Origin: Manduca sexta
Taxonomy: Eukaryota; Arthropoda; Insecta; Lepidoptera; Sphingidae
Length of the DNA: 64,000 bases
NCBI RefSeq assembly: GCF_014839805.1
Contig: NC_051116.1
Location: forward strand, 9,033,556 to 9,097,555
Reading direction: 5' to 3'
How positions within the stretch are numbered: position 1 is the first letter of the stretch; each line of letters begins with the position of its first letter. A model generated the notes under the pieces. That model saw only the letters and a program-made list of their open reading frames with translations. It had not been told where the DNA came from and made no database searches. Below, piece by piece: positions 1 to 12,400 of the stretch. The position numbers were made by a program, and so were the translations under genes.

Positions 1-780
1 AGTTTTTGTGTTACGCATGATCGGACTGAACTTTATTATTGGAATCGGATTTGCATCATTTTTATGAATAGCTAGCTGTACCAGAGATATTTGTGCGTGG
101 AATATTGTTTATATTGTTCGCATTTCCTAAAATTTTCTTGAAATTTATATTATGTATCACTATTCCGTAATATTTTAAAAAGTGGTGTGTAGTAGGTATA
201 CTGTAATTTCGCTACATTAGTGAAATCTATATTGATCTCTCCAGTCATTTTCATGTGCTGCGCACACAAATTAAAAGGTTATCTTTATTGTGATTTTTAA
301 AAACATCTTTCCATTATTATATAATATGAGTGCGTTCTTTATTAAGGCTGACAGCCTAAATATTGACAATTATTTTGGTGTTGAAATAAAAATATTTATG
401 GATTTTATTGCGATTATTTATATTTGTTTTCTCCTGACATTTCGAAGACTTTGCAGTCTTCATGCTCACATATGGGTGAGCCCGCCCCGTAATTTGGTAT
501 TATAGCTATAGATGGCGCTGATTTCTTACCAATACTTACATATTCCCCGTAAGTTATATAAAATCCAATACTTCACCAGTAAAGGGTGTTTACAATATTT
601 TAACTAGCATATAAGAACTTCAAGTAATACAGTGCTCAATGAAATCTAGTTCAAAACATCCTTCATCACACGTATGTATGTACGTTTGTACGCAATCGGT
701 CGGAATGCGGCCGTACATTAGCCAGAAGCGTTGCTCTTGATGTGCTCGCCGCGCCGGCACACGGCGAGCGATTGAAGTTC
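1..780. other. Non-coding upstream sequence
   Basis: AT-rich, with no supported exon or complete repeat. Open frames here are short and have no coding character. Confidence 0.5.
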
Positions 781-896
781 AGTTGTTTGACAACAACTGG
801 TGTTGCGTGACGCGATTCGAATGTTTCCAGTGTAGCCGTTCCGTGTGTGCGACAACGATTATTTGTCTACAGCCGCTAGTCGCTTTTGTTTTTCAG
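781..896 (+). promoter_or_regulatory. Candidate transcription start and non-coding first exon
   Basis: A local GC-rich patch contains TCAGTT at 779-784, the arthropod initiator consensus, and a donor-like TTTTCAG|GTAGTT at 897. Taken together they could define a 116-nt leader exon that splices to the acceptor ending at 9203, just ahead of the ATG at 9217. No TATA box was seen. Pure inference from motifs. Confidence 0.28.
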
Positions 897-1893
897 GTAG
901 TTGGAATTTTATTGTAGATTTTTTTTTTGTATATTATTTTTATATTATATTTGTGTAGATTTTTTTTAGGAGATTTAAACCGTATACAGTAGGATTACGG
1001 ACACATTTCCTATCGAAACAAAAGATTGTCTAGGTTAATAAAAAACGACCAAGATTTAAATTTGAACTAAGGACTATAATAAGTGAAATTATGTGCATGG
1101 ATGACTAACAGTTTCATGTGTCGCTCCACTGTACCAGGACCCGACTTTAATGCGTCTAAAAATAATTAGACTTGGTATGTCGCCCTAGTCCCGACCGGCA
1201 ATGCCGACATACCAAACTCGTCTCGCAAGTCAATGCGTCATTATTAAGCTATCTACCAGTAAAAGTAGAGACAATGTAAAACAAAAGCTTTCCTCATAGC
1301 GAGAAGTGTGCGGTCGCGCATCAAACGCATAATTCAAACGCGGATGGTTGTTGCGGTCGTGTTCGGAACCGCCCCTTAACATTTCATTCATGTGTTTGTT
1401 GTTTATGTTAGCGCGCGGTTGGTTACGTTACCGCTTTGTTTTATTTCGAGATGTTTGCCCGGTTTTGTGCCGTTTGTCCTTGGTGCGAATTTAATTGCTA
1501 GGCTTTAGAGACTATTTTTACCCTGGCTTTAGGCAGATTTGATGTTAAGCGTAATATATGTTGTTAGAAATAAAACCTTATTGTTGATGAGTATAAAGAC
1601 TGTAATTCAGTGACAATTTGGAAGCTCTGAGTCGAGTTGCAGTAGACGCTTGCTATTATAAAAAATACTTGATATTTTTTCTTTTCGTATTTAAATTTGC
1701 TTGTTTGGCTATCCATACGTAACTAAGTTTTCGGGTCATTACAACGGCGGACACATGTGATCCACTTTATGAATAATCTTAACGCATTAGTCATTTCGTG
1801 GGTCGGTGGTTGTGGGCTGACATCCACGGGCGCGTACGGCCTATACAAATCTTACAACACATAGTGAAAAAAAAAATCTATTTAGTATTAGCC

Positions 1894-2022
1894 TGCAGTT
1901 TGAAATTTGTGTCCGATATGGCGATAGACTCACTTATCACGTCATAGGACGTAATACACACGGCAAAAAGTTGGTGCATCAGTTGCGCCTCTGTCTACCC
2001 CTTTGCAGATAAAAGGCGTGAT
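1894..2022 (+). mobile_element. tRNA-derived SINE, 3' fragment
   Basis: Diverged match to the 3' body of the SINE family whose full copies are at 4405, 37027 and 56032 (GATATGGCGATAG core, then CGCCTCTG...CCC and a GGCGTGAT tail). The tRNA-like 5' half is missing. Confidence 0.6.
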
Positions 2023-4404
2023 TTTAGTAGAAGTACTTTATGATTATGTCGAGTTTGTGACGTCATCGATTGTGCTAAAGGACGAGGTCAAAACAAAGCC
2101 CATAGGATACTCTGAGATTTTGAAACCGCAAAATGAGACGAAGTCATTCAACTTACGAGTTTTTATAACCACATATTCGTAGTCATATATATTTCTTGCA
2201 TAGACGAGTTAGGCAAAATTGGAATAATTAACCTGGTCATCGAACTTAGGACTTGTTAGTTTCATAGTCTATGCATCATTACTCTGAAACCTCAATCTAT
2301 ACTAATAATTACGGGTAAACACATTTATTTTCTCAAAAGACTACATTAATCACTTATAAAGAAAATACAATATTAGACAAAACATAATATTCTAAACCAA
2401 ATTAGCGTAGATAGTATAGAGTAGTTGGGAAATATTCGGTTGAGTTGAAACAAATACTTATAGTTGAAATTTATGTTTGAATATTTGAACGTGTTTATCT
2501 CTGCAGCTGATGTACTGATTTGAAATGTATCCACTACTTGAAATCTATATTATACTATACCGTATACGTTATAAAACATAGGCAGAACCGGCACCACAAG
2601 CTAGTCTCAAACACCATCTTAATTAACAAAGACCCCTTTTCAAACACGCAATATAATGAGCCAAACGCAATCCGATCGGATGTTTGTTATTTTGAAGGTA
2701 GATCGAGAATAGCCCGTAACCGCATCGCGGCGCCAGATGTTGACTAATTGATATGTACCCAGTGCCCAATGGCAGTGCTGTATGGAGTTATTACTGGAGG
2801 GTAGGGAGGGGTTAGGGGGAACGGTTCGGCCGCGCGGACGAATGCCGAATGATAAGTAGGAAGCGTAGTGCGAATGATCAATGGAAAGCAAAGTTGAGAT
2901 TAGTACGCCTACTAGAGGGTTCGTATTTATTTTAGGCTAAACTATAATGATTTTAGAGGATAATTTGGTATTTTTTCCCTTTGTGTATGTACCTTGTTAA
3001 GAAGTAAAAAAATGAGAGCGAAGCATATATTTAAATATACTTAGTATGAAAAATTGGGAATATCAATGTTCGTCACGTGATGATACTTCTGTATAAGAAT
3101 CGCGATACGAAAATATCTATGAATTAATTAAATAACTTACCTATAATAAATAGCTGTTGTATTTTTATCTTTAACTTAGCACGATAAAATATCCGAGGCC
3201 GAAAATCTCTCGGCTTCGGCCAATAAACAGTATGCACAACACTATTTCGAGACGCACGTTTTATGCTCGGGATGAACACGTGTAGTCGAATAGATTTGTA
3301 ACAGTTATTGGTTGTAATATCGAGTTATGTTTAATTTAGCTAATACCGAATGGAATGTGATAATATATCTAACATTCATATAGTACAGACTTTATATTCC
3401 AATGATGTGTTTTGTAGATATATATAGCGGGGAGAATTAATTTATTATTTAAACCCCGTTTCGCAATGTTCAAGTAAATGTTACCGACCGATTATCGTAA
3501 AAAATGTTTAATGCACTCTTTTGTTTGCCATTTATTTGGGAGCTTGACTTTTGTATTTGGTCGCCTTATAAGTGACGATATTGTTTACTCAAACAATGTG
3601 AAACAGGATGGAAAAACTAACTAGTTTTTTTATTTGTAAATCTTAAACAGCTAAAGTAAAAGTCATTAGAGTTGCCACAGCACTAACGTCATATTTTAGG
3701 CAAAATTAACAGTAAATATGTCTGTTACTGATAATTATAAAAATGGCCCATACGGTCAATATAATAATTCAAATTAGACAGTTATTGCATTGTCTAATCT
3801 GCACCTAAACAACACTTTGAAAAGAACAAACTGGACAATACACCTCGTAATGGTAAACTTAGTAAAATGAAAAAACAAAAGAATAAATATTTATTTATTA
3901 ACAAATATAGGTTACATTTCACTTAAAGGTATGAAGTCTTCTTTTAATCAAATTATTATTGCTTGTATTAAGAGAATAGATTGTAATTTATTTATTTACT
4001 TTAATATACAACTATTGTACTGATAAATAATAGTGTTTTTAGGTAATACAAAAGTCTTTATTACATTGTCATTAAGGTCCTGTTTTGAACCATTATCACA
4101 ATTCGACGATCCATACTATCACTCATCGCAATTCGTTTGAAAGCTTGCCCTTCCATTCCTAACGCGATTTATGTGGCGGCTCTCGGCGCTCCCTGCTCGC
4201 AATCAGCGACGCTTCCTGCTTCCACAGCGGGGATGCGTTTCCGTGGTTAATTTTGTAATTTAGGGGATGGCGGAATGTATTTTTACTTGGATGTCGCTTT
4301 TTTATAATTAGGTTTTAAATATTATAAGTGTTTAGGCTGTAGTTTATATTTGAATGTCATTTATCTCGCTTATTAAAAAAAAAATCATACAAAGACTCCA
4401 ACAC

Positions 4405-4663
4405 ACACACACAAATGATCACGCATTTATCCCCGAAGGGGTATGCAGAGGCGCAACCGGGGCACTCATTTTTCGCCAAGTGTGTTCCGTCCCATGATGT
4501 GATAGAGGGCGAGTCTGTCGCCATATCGGGCATCAATTTCAGACTCCGGGCTGATACTGAGCAGAAAAACCCAAATATCACTTTCCCGACCCGAGATTCG
4601 AACCCAGGACCTCAGTACGCGGTCGTATCGCGCATAGGGTACAACTACACCACCAAGGCAGTC
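4405..4663 (-). mobile_element. Intact tRNA-derived SINE with 12-bp target duplication
   Basis: Flanked by perfect direct repeats AGACTCCAACAC at 4393-4404 and 4664-4675. On the minus strand it has an A-box-like start, a B box (GGTTCGAATCT), the GATATGGCGACAG core and a short TGATCATTTG-type tail. The small ORFs over it are by-products. Confidence 0.85.
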
Positions 4664-5884
4664 AGACTCCAACACTAGTAGATAATTTACTATGTCCAAA
4701 TCCTATCTTTCTATTTGATATATCGCGGATGACAACCAGTATTCAAGGAACCTGTCAAAGTTTTTACAGAAAAGCTTTTGCAAAAACCAAACTGTATTAT
4801 GCTCAGCCGAGCCGGGCTTTACATGCGTTAAAAAACTGACTTCTATACGCAAGCTCGATGTGTCAACTGCCAGTTATAATGTTCCATAACCGCATTTCAT
4901 TCATTGTAAGTCGCCGTGTTATTTTTTAATTATGGTAATGACGCAAGCCGCTGTAGCTCCGACCGATACGTAGAATCGTGATTCATGACATCATGCGAGG
5001 TGGTTCCTGGCCGGTCGCTCCGGGAATCGTGTCTGTCTGTTGCTTTGGGAACGTTTTGAACAATAATTAATATATTTTAATAATGGTTCATTTTAATGGT
5101 CTAAATGTAGATATTAAGGGTGGCAATCGAGTCAATTTTTCTCCATAACAGTAGCCGAAAAAACAGATTTTAGAATTTATGTCTGTTTGTTTATATGTTT
5201 GTACATGCATCACGCAAAAACCACTGCATGGAGTTTAATGCAGGTTTCACCGATGTATTGAAGTCATCACATGACTTAAAATATGTATAGGCTCCATTTC
5301 ATCCTGACAAAATATTATTAAGCGCGAGTTTTATCACGAAAAACGTTTTCACAAGCAAAAGAGCAGACAGGTGATTATAGCTTCTATTGAATACAAATTA
5401 TCGCGTGTGCGAAGAGCCAATGGCTTACCACTATTTGTTACATTAATTTTGATAACTTAATATCAAGATTAACATTATGTGTGCTTGCTATACATTTTAA
5501 CTTTAGATAACCGTACCAAAGGCTTGGCGGCAGCACGGTAACAGCCGCCTCTCCCTGCCCAGCCCTCCCCTGAGTGGGTGCACTGTAACGTCCCGCACTC
5601 CACCCCCAGCCGTCTCTGAGTACTCTCCCGCGCCTCCCCGTCTAGCGAATGCGTTTAGTTTGTTTTTTAGAGTCTGCGTCTAGAGGTAGGTGAATTTAAA
5701 TTAGTAAGGAGATTAAAAAAGTAATTTTTTAGTGCATGTTATGCTCTTTTTTGATGAGTCGGTAATACAAACATAAAAAGGACAATTCAGCTATTGACAT
5801 GCATATTATAAAGCACGTAGAGTATTATAAAAAAAAATATAAGGAATCAATTTACTGCTTTAATTTATTGATAGAGATTATTTA

Positions 5885-6050
5885 CAAAGTTTTGCCAGCG
5901 GCGCACCACGTATGATGATAAATTTTTCCTGAATAAAATATTCACTACGTACCTTTTCGGGATAAAAGTACCTTGTATATATATCCAGGACATGGCCTAT
6001 TTGTGTACCAAATATCGTCCAAATACATTCAGCGGTTTCTGCGTTTATTT
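5885..6050. repeat. Dispersed lepidopteran repeat fragment
   Basis: Resembles copies near 25330-25560 and 35980-36108: a tract around 'tttatcc...gaaaatat...gggac' next to a 'cgcgagc' terminus. Boundaries and class uncertain. Confidence 0.35.
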
Positions 6051-6490
6051 GTAACAAACATAGCTACAAATATTCGCATTTAAATTAGTAAGAGTAAAGT
6101 AAGACAAATATAATATATTTTTTTTTATATTTCTGGGAAAATAATTCGTTGTTCTGGTAAAACAAATGAACTCAGTTAAAAATAAATAATTAACCCGATA
6201 TTGTTCAGTTCGCGTGTGTGCGGGGATGATTCGGAAGCGGTTAATTAACCTGTGGCGGGGTTGTGGGGGGTGCGGAAGGGTTGCATGCAACCACCCATCA
6301 CCCCGAGCCGTGGGGTCAACGCCTGGTGACAGATATAAATATGTAGTTCAGAGAAATGGAATTCGTTTTAAATTAGGTATTAATTCATTCTGCTAACTTA
6401 ATATTAAGGTGAGGTCATGCTTGTATCTTTAATGAGTAAGTGGAATGGTAATTATAAAAATTGTTTAACAATTTTAATTGGGTATGTTAT

Positions 6491-6726
6491 CGCACTCTTA
6501 TTAAAATAGTGACCTATTCCAAAATTGTTATTTTGTGGGAAACGTTAACAAACTAATTTTTGTTTGCGACCTTTTTTCTTAAGATGCTATAAAATTGAAC
6601 TCATTAAAGATAGGTTAAAAATGAAACCTATAGCATGAAAAAAAAGGTCGCAAACAGAAATTAGTTATTTGACGTTTCCCACAAATTGCCAATTTTGGAA
6701 TAGGTCATTATTTTATTAAGAGTGCG
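6491..6726. mobile_element. MITE with about 100-bp terminal inverted repeats, TTAT target duplication
   Basis: Begins CGCACTCTTATTAAAATA and ends in the inverse. The arms pair over roughly 100 bp (GACCTATTCC, AAGGTCGCAAAC and GTTTCCCAC blocks recur inverted). TTAT flanks both ends (6487-6490, 6727-6730). No coding capacity. Confidence 0.8.
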
Positions 6727-6937
6727 TTATGTAAACTTATAGTAAGTTGATACAGAGATAACCACGAACATGATTTTGCCTACAATACGCAGAATTTATT
6801 AAGATGTCAAAAGCCATATTGGGCGTAAATTTCTATCATTAATAAAATTGATTCTCTTACATAAACTTGCCCGACTAAGACCGATCAATGTATTATGCCA
6901 CGCACAGCCTAGCATCTGTGAGTTTTTTAAGGACACG

Positions 6938-7150
6938 GTAAAATCACTCCACTACACCTGATGGTGAGCCGAGTGGGGAGCAGACAGTGTGGAATGACGA
7001 GAGATGCTTATCCCTTCCCAAACGCTATAATTATGCCGGCCTAGTTGAACTTGATATATACAGGGTGATCCGGAACGCAACATACTTACATAGGCATTAT
7101 GGCGTATACAATCTCGTGTAACATAATCGTTATCCATGCGGACACAAATA
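6938..7150 (+). repeat. Dispersed repeat family H (SINE-like), near-complete copy
   Basis: Shares the ordered blocks CACCTGATGGT, ACGAGAGATG, TTATGCCGGCC, GATATA-ACAGG-TGATCC and GGCGT-T with copies at 21607 and 53853 and partial copies at 8555, 32100, 34738, 41005, 58342 and 62212. Confidence 0.65.
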
Positions 7151-8164
7151 CCTCACACGAGCAAATCAATCCATAATCCTTGACTGCCAGATGAACAATC
7201 AGCTGTTTAGATTTTATAAACAAATCATTTACTCCCCTGTCTAGGAGCAGCACTGTGTGTGCTCACGGGTCGGTGTGCACCGGAAGTGCGGAGGCCGCAT
7301 CCTTGCGAGGCTCTTCCGGTTGCGCCCGCGCACTGTTGAACGCTTACCGATTGGCGCGTGTTAGGAGAGATCGGCATGTAATGGGATGCAGGGATTTTAG
7401 TGATAGATTTGTGGAAATGTTGGGTTTTGATTTGTTGCGAGTGTTGATGAATTTTAAGGATAAATAATTTGGTTCAGGCTATTTTGCTCAAATAACACCT
7501 ACCACATATACTCCGCACAAAAATGTAATTAGCTTTACCAGTTTTCGCTACTCCGTAATATTTTTATTAAATTTGAAGTGAAAAATACCTGATTATATTG
7601 GTTAGTAATTTGGATAAAGTTATATCCATCACAAATAATATAACAAACCATGGCTTCACGTTGCATAAGCGGGCTGTGTTTTAAAACATGCTTATAACAG
7701 CTGACAGCAATCGCTGTAGTTAGTAAGTTGCGCCGGCGCACGACGTCCTGCGAGTTATGGCGGACGATGATGCATCGATCGAGCGGCGAGTGATGCGCGC
7801 GCGTGCCTAATCACTTGCTGTCACGTTTATAGCTGAATGTGACGTGCTGTGACGTGAAGTGTAACTTTGAAAATAATATGTATAATATATTTAATAATAA
7901 TATTATAGTAATACACATACACACACGCGTGCACACACACATATTAAAACACTAAAATTTACATAATCAATAAAAAAGTCTAGTAGTTGTATAAAGTAAA
8001 ATAATAAAATATAATAATATGTACATGCATGTAACAAATAGCTATTATAAGTATTTAATTGTATAGTTTTCTCTCTTGAAACTTTTGCCCGACAGGGTCC
8101 ACGATTATGTCACGTGTATTAAAATGTAACATCTTATGTATAAAATGATTGTGGAGTGCAATAA

Positions 8165-8196
8165 AATTTGAATTTGAATTTGAATTTGAATTTGGT
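8165..8196. repeat. (AATTTG)n microsatellite
   Basis: About five tandem copies of AATTTG, beside a truncated LINE tail. Confidence 0.85.
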
Positions 8197-8227
8197 AAAG
8201 CTGGATATATAAATGAGTAATGTAAAA

Positions 8228-8455
8228 AAATATGTGTGTATTCTTTGTGAATTATCGCTTGCTTTAACGGTGAAGGAAAACATCGCGAGGAAACCGGCAT
8301 ACTTGAGAAATTTTCTATAGGAATTTTCAAAGGTGTGTGAAGTCTACCAATCCGCACTAGGCCAGCGTGGTGGACTAAGGCCTAATCCCTCTCAGTAGTA
8401 GAGGAGGCCCTTGCCTGACAGTGGGACAGTATATAATACAGGGCTGATATTATTA
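8228..8455 (-). mobile_element. 5'-truncated LINE tail with (ATT)n end
   Basis: Inverse orientation relative to copies at 12488, 38336 and 46754. Shares CTAGTGCGGATTGGTAGACT, the AGGTTTCCTC/ACGATGTTTTCC block (inverted) and CACGGGCCTCCTC. Read in the sense of its ATT-rich 3' end, one frame gives E-A-x-A-Q-Q-W-D-like residues near the end, as in RTE-type LINE ORF ends. Class is an inference. Confidence 0.65.
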
Positions 8456-8554
8456 TATTATTAACGTAATGAATAAGCTGGTGGTTGGATATCTGTATCC
8501 ATCCAGTGTAAAACCCGGCATATATCATCGGCATCATATGCGAGGAGTAATCTC

Positions 8555-8630
8555 TTGTCAGTCGACACTCTAGAGCATGCTCTTTACCATCAGGTGCAGT
8601 GGGGTTACCTTGGCACGCTCAAATAAAATA
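8555..8630 (-). repeat. Family H fragment
   Basis: Inverted match to the 5' part of family H (CACTGCACCTGATGGTAAAG and GTCGACTGACAAGAGAT on the minus strand). Confidence 0.5.
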
Positions 8631-9216
8631 AATATTGGTCACGTAATGGTGTGCCGCGCGGCAATGCATTAGATAAGTGTCATAATGCCCAGTAACTACA
8701 CTGGCTACAAATCCTTTAAGCTTAAACACAACAATGTTGACACGTTTGTAGTTCTGTCGTGTAGCTGGATAGGAGTGCGAGAGGATTTATTAGTCATCAG
8801 TTGTTGGAATAATTATAATTGTATTGTTTCAAAAATAGTCAGTAGACGAATTTCCTTTGCATTATATTGTTATAATTTTTGTTAATACCAAAAAATTAAA
8901 CGCTTAATAAATATATATATTTCAACTATGAAACACCGTATAACATGCATTACATTACAAATAATTATAGCACGCGCATAACGCGTGCATTATATTTACA
9001 CACAAACGTACAAACAGGGCGACGAATCCGTACGAAATATCTATATATAACGGTTTAAAATTATCCAAAAACACGAACACCGTATGCCAAACGCGTCACT
9101 AATGTTTTGTACTGATGCCAGGGCGTGTAAAGTGGAAATAACGTCAGATAACGTGATTTATAACCGTTACAAATGATAGTTATACCGGTTGGAACCGGTG
9201 CAGTGCTGTGCCAAAA

Positions 9217-9412
9217 ATGATGTGGTTCAAGAAAAGGGAGAGTGAGCCGAAAGTGGATAAGAGTGTGGAGAATGGTGCTGTGGGTAAACTTCGGAAGAAG
9301 AAACCGACGCTTCTGAAGCCGACGAGGGAGTCCAGCGAGAGGGAAACCTCTACGGAGAGTGACAAGGAGAAGAGGAGGCATTCGGACATTCTAGACATTA
9401 GAGTGTCTCAAG
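9217..9412 (+). CDS. RhoGEF2: RhoGEF2-like exon 1 (start codon, basic N-terminus)
   Basis: Opens ATG ATG in a good insect start context (CCAAAAATG). It encodes a highly charged 65-residue stretch beginning MMWFKKRESEPK and ending in DILDIRVSQ, then a consensus donor CAAG|GTATGT at 9413 (phase 1). The frame is closed upstream by TGA at 9154. A possible acceptor GTGCAG ends at 9203, giving a 13-nt 5'UTR in this exon if it is spliced from an upstream leader. No known domain. If the full-length protein starts further left, this would be an alternative first exon; if the exon is internal, the ATG is incidental. Codon content and the donor make the exon itself credible; the start is less sure. Confidence 0.6.
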
Positions 9413-12400
9413 GTATGTTTTTTATTGTTTTTGATGGATATTTCCTTGTCATGTTTTATAAGAGTTTTAAATGGATGAACGTGCCTTGTTTTTTATTATA
9501 TTAATTTGATTCACACACAGTTAATACTGTATTCTAGGACTCCATAAATACGAGGAAATAAATCACTTTTATTTAAAGTTAGTAAAAAATTAATATACCG
9601 TATACTGTCGAAAAATATTGACAAAAATATATTTGCAGAGTACTGGCAAATTACTTAAAATATAAATTAAAATATACACACCTCTAATAAATGGTAGGTG
9701 AACGAATAAGTCAGACATTTAATGAAGTTGTGGGCGTGTTGTCGACTTTGAAGGGCATTAGGGATTATGAACGACCAGGGGATTTATTAGACCACTGTAC
9801 ATTTCTTCATCTATTTTAATTTTGTATTTATATACCGCTGCAGCAACTTCATCATATCAGAGTTATGTGGCATATCTCATGTAAGGTTTGGCGATTGCGT
9901 TGAGAACCGACTGCGAAACATTATGGTTGTTTCTCGTCTGAAAACTCTTCTTATGTATATAGCTTGTAGCAGGGGTGACTAACTTGGTAAGACCCAAGAT
10001 CTACTTTTCACTGATGATACTCTGCGCGATCTACCCAGCTACATACATCTTGAAATCTTAAATGAAACAACATAGTTCAGTACACAATTTATTATTATTT
10101 TGATTAAAAAATAATATAAATCGATGCGTGCAGCAGTTAGTGATTAGGTATGTTGCGCGGTCTGTTCTACGTATTTATATTTTTGCCTTGCCACGATCGA
10201 CTGGACTTATTGTGGCGATCGACCGGTTGGCCACCCCTGGCTTATAGTAATATAGATATATACTTTGCGTTTTAATATGTCCATGTACTATGTATAGTAA
10301 ATGTAAATAGGTATTCACTTACTATGCCCAATATTAATTTTTTTACATACGTATATACAACATAAAGCTTTTTGTGAGATGTATCAGAATACTGATTGTA
10401 GTTTCTAGTGTTTGAACCTAAAACTGATATCGGTATTATAGGGGTACTGCCAAGCAACACTGTGTAGTCTGTTGTGTTCCGGTTTGAAAAACATTGTAGC
10501 CAGTGTAACTACTGGACATGATAAGACTTTCATGTCTCAGTATGGCGTGCACAGTGGAATACCAAATAATACTTTGTAATTTAAGGTGTTGGATGGTGTT
10601 TCTGCTGTTTATGGGTAGTCATATCGCTTACCACCAGACAAACGGCAAGCTCGTCTAATCATTCAAAGCAATAAAATAAAATACCATTAATTACGATTAA
10701 CAAGTCCAGTCGCACCAATTTTCGAATCGAAAGTTCAAAGCACCCAAACATTATTATCAATATAAAGGTCATTAACCGAGGCAACACCGATATAATAATT
10801 TAATTACCTTAGCGTCCTGAATTAATAAATACTAATAAGGAAGTAATCTAATTTCCTACATATTTTTTTTTGTAAAATTAGGTCAGATTATCCCCCTCTC
10901 ACCCGCTTCCCGCTATCCCCATTTCGCTGTAAAATATAACCGTTCAAATTAACTGCTGGTCGACATGCGATTATACGTCTGAGTAGCAAGCAATTTGTGT
11001 TATTAACTAATTTGACGTTATAAAATAACGGTATAACGTTGGACGTTAAATAGCGGTTATTAATAGCAGTTACTGTCGCACGTTTGTTTGGTATTTTTTA
11101 TATATTGAGGTAGGTTTGGGTGAGGGCGTTCTACGAATTTCATTGTAGTGTAGGTTCGTTTCCAAATAGTAGATGGTCAGAATCTAGATTAATTCATATA
11201 GAACATTTATATGTTTATTTATCTCAACCAGATTTAAATATTTGCTCATACACAATTCAATTGGTGTTTGTAATCTATGTATTCTTTAACTTAGTATGTA
11301 TTTACTTATATTTAAACATACATAGTTTTATTATGGTTTATAAAAGCCACTTACGCAGATATAGTGGAATCTATTACTAAATTTCGTAATTCGAAATGAC
11401 ATAAGAAATTACACTTATTTCAATATTATTATAAACCATAAAAAACATACTATTCTTTCAAAAGATATTTCCTAAAGAGGCCTTTATGCAACTGTGTGCC
11501 TGATAATATCTCAGACCACTATGTTAGAGGTCGACAACTGTCCGATTAGATCATCTCTCGCAAATAACGGTTATAAATAACGTTACTATAATTAGTTTCG
11601 ATACGAAAAAAATATTAACGATTGGCTATCTCGGGAAAATAAACAACTCATTAGTAATGATTAATGTGTTCTATCAATTATTAATATTATCGCTACATAG
11701 GTAATATATTAAGAGGTTAAACTGAGAGTACGATGAATTTCTGGGGGAATTGTTTATCTATGTTTTATTATAGTTCTCAAAGTCGGCTCATTGGTATCAA
11801 AAGTTTAGAATTTAGACTCTAGGGTCATAGTATTTGGGCACAATTTTAACTGTTGCGACTTTTTAGATACGTGCTAGGGTTCCTTTATGCGTCATATAAC
11901 ATTCTTTGGGATCTTCATTGAACTTAATTGTACGCAGTGCTCACAAACACAAGCAAACAAGATACGCTTGTGAATGAACGAGACGATGTCAATTGAAAGA
12001 GAAATTTAAAAAAAGAACGCAACGTCGATGTGGCTACATACCCTCAGATCTTAAACGTTGCGAACTAAAACATTCTTGTGAATGAACGAGACGATTCCAG
12101 TTGAACAACGCGTTTTAAAAAAGCAACATAACTTGGTTATGGTCATGCGTTCGATTTTTAAACGTCTTGTTGTAGTGTATAATGACGTCATTCGCGCAGG
12201 ACGCAACGCCGCACGCTTCGAAAGGTATTCGAATATATAATTTTCCTGGATATGTTTATTTTTGGGTATGTCGAGGTTGCAGAGGTCATTTTTTTATAGT
12301 TTGCGTCGGGGAAGCAGGAAAAAGTTGATGCTTTTTTTGTGCGTAGAATCTTTGTTTATGTTGCGTAAGTGACGTTGCGAGGTTTATGTTAACTAGATTT

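Larger units (their letters stand above)
897..9203. other. Probable first intron or upstream region
   Basis: AT-rich non-coding DNA with no supported exon. It carries a SINE fragment near 1894, an intact SINE at 4405, a MITE at 6491 and other repeat pieces at 6938, 8165, 8228 and 8555, plus GC-richer patches near 4150-4230, 5520-5660, 7240-7380 and 7730-7850. The last has repeated TGACGT (CRE-like) words. I see no gene in it. Confidence 0.5.

Noticed and set aside
7255..7467. 70-codon GC-rich open frame considered as an upstream exon
   Set aside because: Opens with a non-ATG-like context, ends in an AT-rich run, no convincing acceptor or donor in phase with exon 1.
9061..9398. Minus-strand open frames over exon 1
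   Set aside because: Antisense of Lys/Glu codons yields Leu/Phe-rich nonsense; the + strand frame has the donor and start context.
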